Shown in pieces: positions 17,944-25,815 of a stretch of DNA of 64,000 bases. The position numbers and the translations under genes were made by a program. Position 1 is the stretch's first letter. Each line of letters begins with the position of its first letter. The notes below the pieces were generated by a model that saw only the letters and a program-made list of their open reading frames with translations, had not been told where the DNA came from and searched no databases. The stretch is taken from assembly GCF_014337195.1 (NCBI RefSeq), contig NZ_CP060634.1, positions 1,612,001 to 1,676,000 of the forward strand. Direction: 5' to 3'. Source of the stretch: Qiania dongpingensis (GTDB lineage: Bacteria; Bacillota; Clostridia; Lachnospirales; Lachnospiraceae).

Positions 17944-18005
17944 ATACCCAAGGGCATCCCCTAATTCGCGCCTTACGGGCAGGCGCGCTTCGCGCGGCAA
18001 GGTAT
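17944..18005 (+). repeat. Small REP-like palindromic element, copy B
   Basis: Same element as at 17157, with the hairpin changed to GCGC-TTC-GCGC, so both arms changed together. Its terminal GGTAT abuts and overlaps the stop codon of the sirtuin gene by one base. Confidence 0.85.
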
Positions 18006-18724
18006 CACTCCAGGAACATTCCCAATACTTCCCCTATCGGCGCTGCGATCACCAGGTCCGCCCTTCTGTCCATGGGCGTGATCCCCTTGTTGATGAGAAC
18101 GAGCTTCTTGCCGCGGTAATAATCAATGAGGCCGGCTGCAGGATATACGGTCAGAGATGTGCCTCCGATGATCAGCACATCCGCAGCCGCTATGTAAGAG
18201 ATGGCTTTTTGCATGATCCCATAATCCAGCCCCTCCTCATACAGCACCACGTCCGGCTTGATGATGCCCCCGCATTCGCAAAGCGGAATCTCCTTCGCTT
18301 CCAAAATATAATCCGCATCGTAGAATCTCCCGCATCTGGTACAGAAATTCCGGTGCACAGAACCGTGAAGCTCCAGCACCTCTTTGCTCCCGGCCATCTG
18401 ATGCAGGCCGTCTATGTTCTGGGTGACGACCGCTTTCAGCTTCCCCTCTTGTTCCAGCTTTGCCAGCGCCAGATGAGCCGGGTTCGGCTTTGCCTCCTTG
18501 AAGATCATTTTCTTTTTATAAAACCGGTAGAATTCCTTTGTGTTCTTTTTATAAAAGCTGTGGCTTAAAATGGTCTCAGGAGGATAGTCATATTCCTGAT
18601 TATATAATCCGTCCACACTTCTGAAGTCCGGAATATTACTCTCTGTAGATACGCCTGCTCCGCCGAAAAACACAATGTTATCACTGTTTACAACCCACTC
18701 CCGAAGCTGCTCCCTCTCTTCCAT
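18005..18724 (-). CDS. NAD-dependent protein deacylase, Sir2 family
   Basis: Removes acyl groups from lysines using NAD. The 239-residue protein has the Rossmann motif FFGGAGVSTESNIPDFRS, the NAD/catalytic stretch QNIDGLHQMAG, catalytic His in LELHGSV, and four zinc Cys (CTRCG ... CECGG). The start at 18724 is preferred: AAGGAGG lies six bases upstream, while the ATG two codons earlier touches the ribosome binding site. The stop codon lies in the edge of repeat copy B. Class U/M-like bacterial sirtuins of this type are often called CobB; the substrates here are unknown. Confidence 0.95.
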   Translation of the reverse strand: MEEREQLREWVVNSDNIVFFGGAGVSTESNIPDFRSVDGLYNQEYDYPPETILSHSFYKKNTKEFYRFYKKKMIFKEAKPNPAHLALAKLEQEGKLKAVVTQNIDGLHQMAGSKEVLELHGSVHRNFCTRCGRFYDADYILEAKEIPLCECGGIIKPDVVLYEEGLDYGIMQKAISYIAAADVLIIGGTSLTVYPAAGLIDYYRGKKLVLINKGITPMDRRADLVIAAPIGEVLGMFLE

Positions 18725-18799
18725 ATTCATCCTCCTTCATCCAACCATGGCCGAAAGCGGCGATATTGGCTTCAAACCCGCCGCGCCGCCGACTGCCTT

Positions 18800-20035
18800 T
18801 CAGACAATTTCATTGATAAACGGCGACCGGCAGACACGGACGGCTAATAGATCCGCCTTCCATTTTTCCACTTCGGTCTTTGCCCCTGCTGTCTCACCGC
18901 TGCTCCATACAACCTCCGCCGCCTGAAGCTCTCCTTCCTCCTTCTCAGGAAGCCCTCCAAATCGTATGGCCTGTTCTGCAAGAAGCTCCGTCAATCCCCT
19001 GCCTCCTGTCAGCCATTCAAAAAGCCCCTGGGTCCCGCATCGCATCCATCGTCTTCCAACACTCAGATCCGGTTTCTTAGTTCGCCGAACCTGGCTTCCG
19101 CCCGGTGAAAGCTTCCATATATAATACCCTTCATTCACAGAGATCAAAGGATCCGTGACCAGCATATGCAGTTCCACCGGATACTCTGATGTAAAAAGCT
19201 TCAAAAAGCTCTCCACATTTGTGATCCGGCCCATGATGACCGGCCTTTGCTCATTCATAGTAAACGAGGAGCCGTTCACCGTGACCTCTCCGTCAAAATA
19301 TCCGCGCAGAGCTTCCAAAACGAGGGAACCGTCTTCCTGACGGCAAAGAATTTCCCGAATCTCCACAGGCTCCTTCCCCCAGAAAGGAACACAGGCTTTC
19401 ATTTCCCCGGTCTTTTCCTCCAATAATAAGATACCGCCTCCTTCGCTCTCCGTCTCTGCGAGCAGCGTTTGATAATACGTATTGTCCCGCTCCGGATAGC
19501 AATCAAAGCCCTCCGCCAGAATCCCAGAGGAAAAATCGGCCATTGACGGGATGTCTCTTTTGTCCGCCTTTCGGACGGAGAGAACGTCCGCGCCTTTTCC
19601 GCTGCCTTTTCCCCAAATTCTGCCCGAATTCGTCCTATAAAAGTACCGGAAATCAAAAGGGCGGTAAATCGCCTCACTGGCAGGCATCAAAAAAGCAAAG
19701 GGAAGCCCCTTATCATACATGTCCTTCAGGCTTTTCACGAGAAGACGTCTCATCAGGCCTTTATGACGGTACTCCGGCCTGGTCGCCACCGCTATCACAT
19801 AGCGGCTCATGGCAGTAAATCCATTCACATACATCCTGTACGGATTCAGCTGCAGCATGGAGGCCAGCTCTCCCTCCCGGTCGTATATTCCATAGCACTC
19901 GTTTCCCAACGCCTTATACGCATCATAATAGTCAAGAAATCCTGCGGAATCCTCTATAAAAACAGTTTCCCAAAGCTTTCTGCAGGCTCTCCGATCCTGC
20001 TCCCCCAGTATGCAGACTTCCCATTTTTCTTCCAC
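18800..20035 (-). CDS. Eis-like GNAT N-acetyltransferase
   Basis: A 411-residue protein, the usual size of Eis-type enzymes, with an N-terminal GNAT domain (acetyl-CoA loop VATRPEYRHKGLMRRLL near residue 88), a second degenerate GNAT-like region, and a C-terminal sterol-carrier-like domain. Eis relatives acetylate amines, including aminoglycosides; the native substrate here is unknown. The start is GTG at 20035 preceded by GGGAG. It begins three bases after the stop of the DUF2156 gene, so the two are cotranscribed. The C-terminal end does not show an obvious free aromatic carboxylate and reads ...SPFINEIV. Confidence 0.88.
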   Translation of the reverse strand: MEEKWEVCILGEQDRRACRKLWETVFIEDSAGFLDYYDAYKALGNECYGIYDREGELASMLQLNPYRMYVNGFTAMSRYVIAVATRPEYRHKGLMRRLLVKSLKDMYDKGLPFAFLMPASEAIYRPFDFRYFYRTNSGRIWGKGSGKGADVLSVRKADKRDIPSMADFSSGILAEGFDCYPERDNTYYQTLLAETESEGGGILLLEEKTGEMKACVPFWGKEPVEIREILCRQEDGSLVLEALRGYFDGEVTVNGSSFTMNEQRPVIMGRITNVESFLKLFTSEYPVELHMLVTDPLISVNEGYYIWKLSPGGSQVRRTKKPDLSVGRRWMRCGTQGLFEWLTGGRGLTELLAEQAIRFGGLPEKEEGELQAAEVVWSSGETAGAKTEVEKWKADLLAVRVCRSPFINEIV

Positions 20036-20038
20036 GGA

Positions 20039-20944
20039 TCACAGCTCCCTGATCTGAAATTTCTTTACAAAACCAATCGGATTATAAGACTGCTTGGCCT
20101 TCCGCAGCCCGGGCAGGCCCACATCATCCTCTCGGTTGACCAGCGTCACATCCGGGAACTCATGTACCAGGAACTGCTGGTTGATGAACGCGTACAGCCC
20201 TCGGATATCCGGGTTCGCTTTTTCTATATGAATGATGGCCATATCTTCCACCTGGTTATAGCTTCCCATTGTAAAGGCTTCCATCTGTCCATCCACATAG
20301 ACGCCGCCCATGCGGACTCCCAGATCGCTGCAGTGATTCAGGATACTGTGGATCCCCTCCACCTCCGGATCCAGTGTGCCCTCCAGCTGGGTGCCTTTCA
20401 TGCTCCTCCACCGGTCCAGGAACTTCCACATATCATTCCTGTCTGAGCAGCAGAGTGTGCGGTATTCATATCTGCCTTCATACTCTTTTCGGAATCCGTT
20501 CACATGATTTTTCTTCTTATGGTACTTTTTTCCGGCAAGAGTCCGCATCGATTCCCCATCATAGAGATAATCGGCGGCATCCACCTGTTCCGTTACCGAA
20601 AACTCCGAAGGATCCAGATCCAGGATCCGGACGGCCTCTTCATCCGCCAGGTAGATGGCCAATTTTTGCCCCAAGACCTCATTGAAATACTTTTTCGTGT
20701 CAAAAAAGTAATAGGGCAGGTCTTCCTCTTTACAGAGGGGAATCGCCGCAAACTGCTCATTCTTCACGGTCATCTTCCACTCAACAGCCTTATCGTCGCA
20801 TACACAGTATTCCACATGATAGTAATCCTTCCATAAAAAACTGTCCAGAAATACACTGTCGCACGTCTTATTGGACCTTAGATTAAAAAACCGCGGCAGA
20901 ATCTCCACATCCTCCGCTGTTATCTGTTTAAACTCCCATCTCAT
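20039..20944 (-). CDS. DUF2156 acyltransferase-fold protein
   Basis: A 301-residue cytoplasmic protein with the duplicated GNAT-like fold shared with the soluble domain of phosphatidylglycerol lysyltransferase (MprF) and FemX-like enzymes. Visible family features are FKQITAEDVEILPRFF at the start, KKYHKKKNHVNGFRKEYEG in the middle, and VGLPGLRKAKQSYNPIGFVKKFQI at the end. No membrane flippase domain is present. These stand-alone proteins are common in Clostridia and uncharacterised; an aminoacyl-transfer role is inference. It is the first gene of a two-gene unit with the Eis-like acetyltransferase. Confidence 0.85.
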   Translation of the reverse strand: MRWEFKQITAEDVEILPRFFNLRSNKTCDSVFLDSFLWKDYYHVEYCVCDDKAVEWKMTVKNEQFAAIPLCKEEDLPYYFFDTKKYFNEVLGQKLAIYLADEEAVRILDLDPSEFSVTEQVDAADYLYDGESMRTLAGKKYHKKKNHVNGFRKEYEGRYEYRTLCCSDRNDMWKFLDRWRSMKGTQLEGTLDPEVEGIHSILNHCSDLGVRMGGVYVDGQMEAFTMGSYNQVEDMAIIHIEKANPDIRGLYAFINQQFLVHEFPDVTLVNREDDVGLPGLRKAKQSYNPIGFVKKFQIREL

Positions 20945-20988
20945 GGTATCTTATTACCTTTCCTGTTTTATAAATTTTCCTTTGGTTG

Positions 20989-21052
20989 TATACCTTGTTG
21001 CACGAAGTGCGCCTGCCCAGAGGGCATGGATTAAGGGATGCCCTTGGGTATA
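20989..21052 (-). repeat. Small REP-like palindromic element, copy C
   Basis: Reverse-oriented copy of the element at 17157 and 17944, between the LCP gene and the DUF2156 gene. It has the GCAC-TTC-GTGC hairpin form. Confidence 0.85.
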
Positions 21053-21067
21053 CTTCCATATACAAAA

Positions 21068-21105
21068 GGCACTTTCGCAATAACACGGTCATTACAAAAA
21101 GTGCC
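21068..21105 (-). terminator. Terminator of the LCP gene
   Basis: Minus strand GGCACTTT ... AAAGTGCC followed by TTTTGTAT; 100 bases past the LCP stop. The 22-base loop is long, so efficiency may be modest. Confidence 0.6.
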
Positions 21106-21205
21106 TCTTCCATTCAATTAAAAGGCAGAATCTGCGCCTGTGTGGGCTTCTGCTGCTTGTCTCCATTATATTACGGGTAAAAATTTCTGTCAAGGCAGGC
21201 TCAGA

Positions 21206-22267
21206 CTATCTTGTACCGTACATAATATCCTGAAGCGCCTGACGGTTTGCCGGGAAATCAATCCCGATCACCGCTCTCTTATCAATCCTCATATCTTTAT
21301 ATGTCCCTTCCACCGGAATCCTGTCGGATTCCAGATCATACTTAAGGAGCTTAGAGGACTCCAGCACAAGGGAAATCATCTCTCCTTCCGGAATGTTAGT
21401 CGTTAGGTCCGGGAGCAGCGCGTTCAAAAGGTCATTGAGCTCTGACAGGCTGCAGGATTTCGCCTTTTGAAAAACAATCCCGAGCACATCTCTTTGACGT
21501 CTCGTCCGCTCATATTCTCCGCCCTTCAGATATCGGATCCTGCAATAAGCCAAGGCCTGCTTACCAGTCAGGTGCCGTGTTCCCGCGTCGGAGATATCCA
21601 GCTTCTCCGCATCCCGGTCTTTACCCGTGATCCTGTTCAGCTCTTCAATATATCCGTTCATGATGGTAATCTCATCTGCGCTGATATCCAAATCTATGCC
21701 GCCCAGTATGTCTATCACATCCATAAAGGCAAAGAAGTTCACCTGTACATAACGGTCAATGTGGACACCCAGATTTTCCTCGATGGTCTGCAGAAGCAGA
21801 GAAGGGCCTCCAAATGCGTAGGATGCATTTAAACGATTGTTTCCCACTCCTGGTATGGATACATAAATGTCTCTCATTAAGGATGTCATGGTTATCCTGT
21901 TTTCCTTACGGTTAATGGAGATCAGAATCATGGAGTCTGAACGTCCCTTCGCATTATCATCTCTTGAATCGGTCCCGAAAAGAAGTACGTTATAGACATC
22001 ATGGTCGTACTCCAGTTCCTGACTGCCGGCTGCTAGGTTTTCTTTCAGCTGCTCTTCCAGATTCTTGACCTCCTCTTCAGGGGAATCCGTTCCCTCCTCT
22101 GTCTCATCCTCCGGTATACTTTCTTGTATCTCCGGCGTTTCGGTAAGAGTTTCGTGGTTCATCATTCCATAATAATGTTTGAATAACGCATACACTGTGA
22201 TAACCCCGATAAGCACCACGGCCAGCACGACCGCAAGGGTTATCAAAATGGCTTTTTTCTTCTTCAT
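21206..22267 (-). CDS. LytR-CpsA-Psr (LCP) family glycopolymer ligase
   Basis: Attaches wall teichoic acid or other undecaprenyl-linked polymers to peptidoglycan outside the membrane. The 353-residue protein has an N-terminal cytoplasmic Lys run, one membrane helix (~7-29), an acidic linker, and the LCP domain from ~90 (VLLFGTDSRDDNAKGRSDS, with the conserved Asp and Arg; RDIYVSIPGVGNNRLNASYAFGG; RHLTGKQALAYCRIRYLKGG). All main catalytic-site arginines are visible. The ATG follows GGAGGAAC. It stands alone and diverges from the Spo0A-C chimera. Confidence 0.95.
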   Translation of the reverse strand: MKKKKAILITLAVVLAVVLIGVITVYALFKHYYGMMNHETLTETPEIQESIPEDETEEGTDSPEEEVKNLEEQLKENLAAGSQELEYDHDVYNVLLFGTDSRDDNAKGRSDSMILISINRKENRITMTSLMRDIYVSIPGVGNNRLNASYAFGGPSLLLQTIEENLGVHIDRYVQVNFFAFMDVIDILGGIDLDISADEITIMNGYIEELNRITGKDRDAEKLDISDAGTRHLTGKQALAYCRIRYLKGGEYERTRRQRDVLGIVFQKAKSCSLSELNDLLNALLPDLTTNIPEGEMISLVLESSKLLKYDLESDRIPVEGTYKDMRIDKRAVIGIDFPANRQALQDIMYGTR

Positions 22268-22334
22268 TATTGTTCCTCCTTTTCTGCTTTTTTAAAAAAA
22301 GCTGTCCCCTTCTATGTCTTATTCTGTCAGTCTC

Positions 22335-22363
22335 TTGAAATAATCTGGGGTATAAAGTAAAAT
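22335..22363 (+). promoter_or_regulatory. Promoter upstream of a terminator hairpin
   Basis: TTGAAA, exactly 17 bases, TAAAAT, facing the Spo0A-C chimera. An intrinsic terminator lies about 25-75 bases past the expected start point, so the transcript may be a small RNA or an attenuated leader. Confidence 0.65.
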
Positions 22364-22394
22364 AGGTTCAATTACATAACACCGGATGAGATGA

Positions 22395-22447
22395 GGATAT
22401 TCTGGCTGTTGGTACATGTGTACCGACAGTCGGGTATCCTTTTTTTA
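22395..22447 (+). terminator. Strong terminator between promoter and Spo0A-C chimera
   Basis: Long hairpin with nested perfect stems (GGATA/TATCC, CTGT/ACAG, and the palindrome GGTACATGTGTACC at the top) followed by seven Ts. The T run is on the plus strand, so it acts on plus-strand transcription although no gene lies between it and the promoter at 22335. Confidence 0.85.
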
Positions 22448-22537
22448 TTTCTTTTCTGTCTTAATATGTCCGCGCCCACTCATCCCGTTTTTTCTGCCAT
22501 ATGATAATTGCAGCAATCTGATTCGGGAGTGTTACTT

Positions 22538-23425
22538 ATGCAAAAAGTCTACGAACTCACCAAACAATTAGGTGTCAAAATAACGAATGAACGCGCGACA
22601 TATCTTGCACTCGCTACTTGCCTTGTCATTCAGGATCCCTCATACATGCGCCATATGAGCAAGCGCCTTTATACGGATATCGCAGCACTTCTCGGCAAAA
22701 CTCCACTCAGTGTTTCCCGCGGAATCTCCCGGGCCGTCTGTGAATGCTGGGATTATGGCAACCACCGGTTTCTAAACCAGGTGGCTGGCTGTCGTGTCCT
22801 GGAAAAGCCCTCTCCTGCGGAAATGATTTCTTTTATGGCAGATTACCTGGTAAAGCAGGAGCCTAAACATATCTTTCGCTACCATCATTTATTAAATTCC
22901 TCATGGCAAGAAGCCGCACTCACCGATATCGAAGAAGTAATGGCCAACGCCCCGAACAAACGGCGTCAGACCTATACGGTCTGTATTGAACAGCTTGTGC
23001 CGGAAAATCATCCGGTAAGGCTTATGGACGGGATGGCCATCTGGAGCAGGGTCAACGCAGTATTTTCGGAATCATGTTCTGTCGCTCCAAAATCAGATTC
23101 CGATTACTTTTCACCGATTCATTTTCTCCGTCTGCTTTTATTGTGCTCTTATCAGAAAATAAGACATATTCGGCATCTGCTCCAGGAATTAGAGGTCAAC
23201 GTAGCCTATCGCTGGTTCTTGGAGATGGATTTGATGGACCCTCCTCCTACTAAAGAATCCTTGGCCGAATGTTATGCAATTTATTTCAGCAACAACCAAC
23301 TGCTCGGCAGATTAATCTATGGCATTTTAGACAGCTGCCGGAAAAGAAAGCTTATAAGAGTAGTCGACATAAGAGAAGAGGCTAAAAGATTGGAGAAGAT
23401 GGCAGAGGAGATAGGAAAAGAGTAA
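22538..23425 (+). CDS. Chimera: Spo0A C-terminal DNA-binding domain fused to transposase N-terminal (DUF772) domain
   Basis: A 295-residue protein. Residues ~5-105 match the Spo0A effector-domain pattern (an N-terminal helix, ATCLVIQDPSYMRHMSKRLYTDIAALL, then a recognition region TPLSVSRGISRAVCECWDYGN, and a trailing PSPAEMISFMADYL). Residues ~150-230 match the N-terminal DUF772 domain of IS1182/IS5-like transposases (EQLVPENHPVRLMDG, IHFLRLLLLCSYQKIRHIRHLL, EVNVAYRWFLEMDL). No DDE catalytic core follows; the remaining ~60 residues are charged and helical. The ATG at 22538 follows GGGAG; an upstream TTG has no support. It lies behind its own promoter and a terminator. A domesticated DNA-binding protein is the likely reading; a decayed transposon joined to a regulator is the alternative. 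Confidence 0.75.
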   Translation: MQKVYELTKQLGVKITNERATYLALATCLVIQDPSYMRHMSKRLYTDIAALLGKTPLSVSRGISRAVCECWDYGNHRFLNQVAGCRVLEKPSPAEMISFMADYLVKQEPKHIFRYHHLLNSSWQEAALTDIEEVMANAPNKRRQTYTVCIEQLVPENHPVRLMDGMAIWSRVNAVFSESCSVAPKSDSDYFSPIHFLRLLLLCSYQKIRHIRHLLQELEVNVAYRWFLEMDLMDPPPTKESLAECYAIYFSNNQLLGRLIYGILDSCRKRKLIRVVDIREEAKRLEKMAEEIGKE

Positions 23426-23544
23426 AAAACATGCCAGGCACTAGTTAGATAAAAATTGTAATTATTTTCTTGAAGCTCTCTATATTATATGAACAAATTA
23501 TGTAAATCTCATAATCCCCCTCTTCTAGCACATCTATCAGACTA

Positions 23545-23619
23545 TTAAATATACCAATATATAAATACTGCAATTACCAGAATATAACCAATTATAAAAA
23601 CAAACCAAATAGTCCCCAA
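23545..23619 (-). CDS. Possible 24-residue hydrophobic peptide
   Basis: Within a 340-base AT-rich gap, a minus-strand TTG at 23619 preceded by AAAAAGG opens a 24-codon frame that encodes almost one unbroken membrane helix (GTIWFVFIIGYILVIAVF, then IYWYI). Size and composition are like small membrane proteins or type I toxins. There is no homology evidence, and the TTG start is weak. The rest of the gap 23426-23766 shows nothing else. Confidence 0.25.
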   Translation of the reverse strand: MGTIWFVFIIGYILVIAVFIYWYI

Positions 23620-23766
23620 CTGTTACCTTTTTATATCTCACATCACATTCTGTCTTCGCTTCACATATATTTCATGATTTATCCTATTGAAATTTTGGAT
23701 ATTTGTCTTAAAATAGAGCTGTATCTAAAGATCTATTGAATTTTATCCATAAGTGAGGTAAAAAAT

Positions 23767-25728
23767 TTGAAACACCCCTTATCATTTGATCATATACATA
23801 AGAAAACTCTGGTACAGAGAGTTCGGCACTTTTCTTACCCAAGATGGCTGACCGCAGCCCTTGCGCCTGTTCTGTCCTATTATCTGATGGAACTGATCAC
23901 TCACAATCCACTTGAAATACCGATTCAGTTTCAGCTGCTCGGATGGATTTTTTCCTATTTATTGAGCGGCCTGCTGTTCTTTCTTTCCGGCAGGATGAAC
24001 GTCGCTCTCGTACTGCCTCAAATATTTATGGCTATATTGGGGACTGCGAACTATTTCGTGCTTTCTTTTCGTGAATCACCTATTCTCCCCTGGGATATTG
24101 CCTCTGCCGGAACTGCCTTGTCCGTGGCGGACCATTTTTCTTTTTCCTTTACTCCCCGCCTGACTGCAATCCTTCTGGCCTACATCCTGCTTATCCTGTT
24201 CTGCCTTAAAATACGTATCCGTCTGGCCGGCGGATGGAGGAAGCGATTGATCGGAACCGGAGCTGCCGCGGCCATGTCGGCCCTCTATGTTCTCTGCCTT
24301 CAAAACGATGCTCTGATGAACGCCCTGAACATCTATGAAATGCCTTTCACCCAGGACTATGCGTATGAACAGAATGGATTTTTCGTGAGCTTTCTGGTAA
24401 ACACAAAATACCTTAAGGTCCATGAACCAAGCGGTTACTCTCCAGAGACGGCAGACGAGCTGCTGGAACAGGCTTCCTCTGAGCACACAGCCAGCCGGTC
24501 CGCGCAGAACTTTTCCGGGAGCTTAAACCAGTCCTCCCCATCCGGATATACGGGGGGGGGTATTTATTTCCCTGAAGATCCCGTTTCCTCTGATGAAAAA
24601 TCCGTCGATGAGAACCAGGGGCATCCCAATATCATTGTCATCATGAACGAAGCATTTTCAGACTTGTCCGTAATCGAAGATTTTCAAGTGTCAGAGGACT
24701 ATATGCCCTTTTTCCGTTCCCTTTATGGGACTGAAAATACGATTTCCGGCAGCGTGTATGTCTCGGTCCTGGGCGGAAATACCGCTAATACGGAATTTGA
24801 ATTCCTCACCGGCGATACCATGGCGTTTCTGCCCACAGGGAGCATCCCCTATCAGCAGTTCATTTCCGGTGAGCTGCCGGCTCTGCCCTCGATCCTGCAA
24901 AGCTATGGATACCAGACGATTGCTCTCCACCCTTACCTTTCCAGCGGATGGCGCAGGAATCAGGTCTATCCCTTACTTGGTTTTGAAAGCAGTCTTTTCT
25001 CCTCGGACTTTCTATATAAAGAACGGCTCCGGGATTATGTAACAGACGACTCCGCTTTTAAACAGATTATCCAGGAGTACGAAACTAAAGAAAAGGACTC
25101 TCCGTTTTTTTCTTTTACTGTGACAATGCAGAATCATGGAGGCTATGCCCAGGATTGGGAGGACTTCGAACGGAATATCACAGCAGAAGGAACAGAGGAC
25201 TCAGATTTATCCCGAATAAATGCCTACTTGTCTCTGATCAAAAAAACGGATGATGCTTTTAAGGATCTCATTTCCTATTTTGAAAACTGCAGCGAAGAAA
25301 CCATCATTCTCATGTTCGGGGACCACCAGCCCAATGTTGAGACCAGCTTTCTGGAAAACCTGTATGGAAAAAGCTATGAGGAAATGACAGAGGAAGAGCT
25401 TGCCCTCCGCTATCAAACTCCTTTCATACTTTGGGCCAACTACGATATTGAAGAAGAAGAGGGGTTGGAAATCAGCGTCAATTACCTGAGCAGCCTGCTC
25501 ATGGACGCGGCGGGCCTGGAAAAGACCGCTTATCAAAAGTATCTGAGCGTTCTTCAAAAAGAGCTTCCCGTGATCACAGCTAACTTTTGTATCGATAAAG
25601 ACGGAAATTTCTACAGCGCCGGTGAATTCGACCGGCTGGATGAATTGCTGAATGGGTATGAGATCATCCAGTACAACCATCTGTTTGACAGCAAGAACCG
25701 AAATAACAGCAGCTACCTGCCCGATTAA
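23767..25728 (+). CDS. LTA synthase family membrane phosphatase-fold transferase
   Basis: A 653-residue protein that likely transfers phosphoglycerol (or phosphoethanolamine) to a cell-envelope polymer outside the membrane. Residues ~20-180 hold about five membrane helices; a Ser-rich linker (~215-270) precedes the sulfatase-like domain (~285-600), with PNIIVIMNEAFSDLSVI (metal Glu and nucleophile Ser region), GGNTANTEFEFLTG, HPYLSSGWRRN and metal-binding FGDHQPNVE. The start is TTG at 23767 with GAGGT upstream; no ATG is better placed. A run of nine Gs at 24552-24560 in the linker could slip. Related to LtaS but of the clostridial NEAFSDL subtype, so polymer and donor are uncertain. Confidence 0.88.
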   Translation: MKHPLSFDHIHKKTLVQRVRHFSYPRWLTAALAPVLSYYLMELITHNPLEIPIQFQLLGWIFSYLLSGLLFFLSGRMNVALVLPQIFMAILGTANYFVLSFRESPILPWDIASAGTALSVADHFSFSFTPRLTAILLAYILLILFCLKIRIRLAGGWRKRLIGTGAAAAMSALYVLCLQNDALMNALNIYEMPFTQDYAYEQNGFFVSFLVNTKYLKVHEPSGYSPETADELLEQASSEHTASRSAQNFSGSLNQSSPSGYTGGGIYFPEDPVSSDEKSVDENQGHPNIIVIMNEAFSDLSVIEDFQVSEDYMPFFRSLYGTENTISGSVYVSVLGGNTANTEFEFLTGDTMAFLPTGSIPYQQFISGELPALPSILQSYGYQTIALHPYLSSGWRRNQVYPLLGFESSLFSSDFLYKERLRDYVTDDSAFKQIIQEYETKEKDSPFFSFTVTMQNHGGYAQDWEDFERNITAEGTEDSDLSRINAYLSLIKKTDDAFKDLISYFENCSEETIILMFGDHQPNVETSFLENLYGKSYEEMTEEELALRYQTPFILWANYDIEEEEGLEISVNYLSSLLMDAAGLEKTAYQKYLSVLQKELPVITANFCIDKDGNFYSAGEFDRLDELLNGYEIIQYNHLFDSKNRNNSSYLPD

Positions 25729-25731
25729 GAA

Positions 25732-25770
25732 AAGAGCCTGTGCATCTTATAATAGGATACACAGGCTCTT
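25732..25770. terminator. Shared terminator hairpin between convergent genes
   Basis: Eleven-bp perfect stem AAGAGCCTGTG / CACAGGCTCTT with a 17-base loop, right after the LTA-synthase-like gene and facing the trigger-factor-like gene. The minus-strand T run (TTTTCTT) is the better one. Confidence 0.75.
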
Positions 25771-25815
25771 ATGTTTCAAATATAAACCATTAACCTATTG
25801 ACAGCCAATAACGGG

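Noticed and set aside
22395..22439. Possible transposon end or attachment site at the long hairpin before the Spo0A-C chimera
   Set aside because: No matching inverted end or target duplication after the gene at 23426; the T run makes a terminator the simpler reading.
22508..22537. TTG start ten codons before the chosen start of the Spo0A-C chimera
   Set aside because: No ribosome binding site precedes it, while GGGAG precedes the ATG at 22538.
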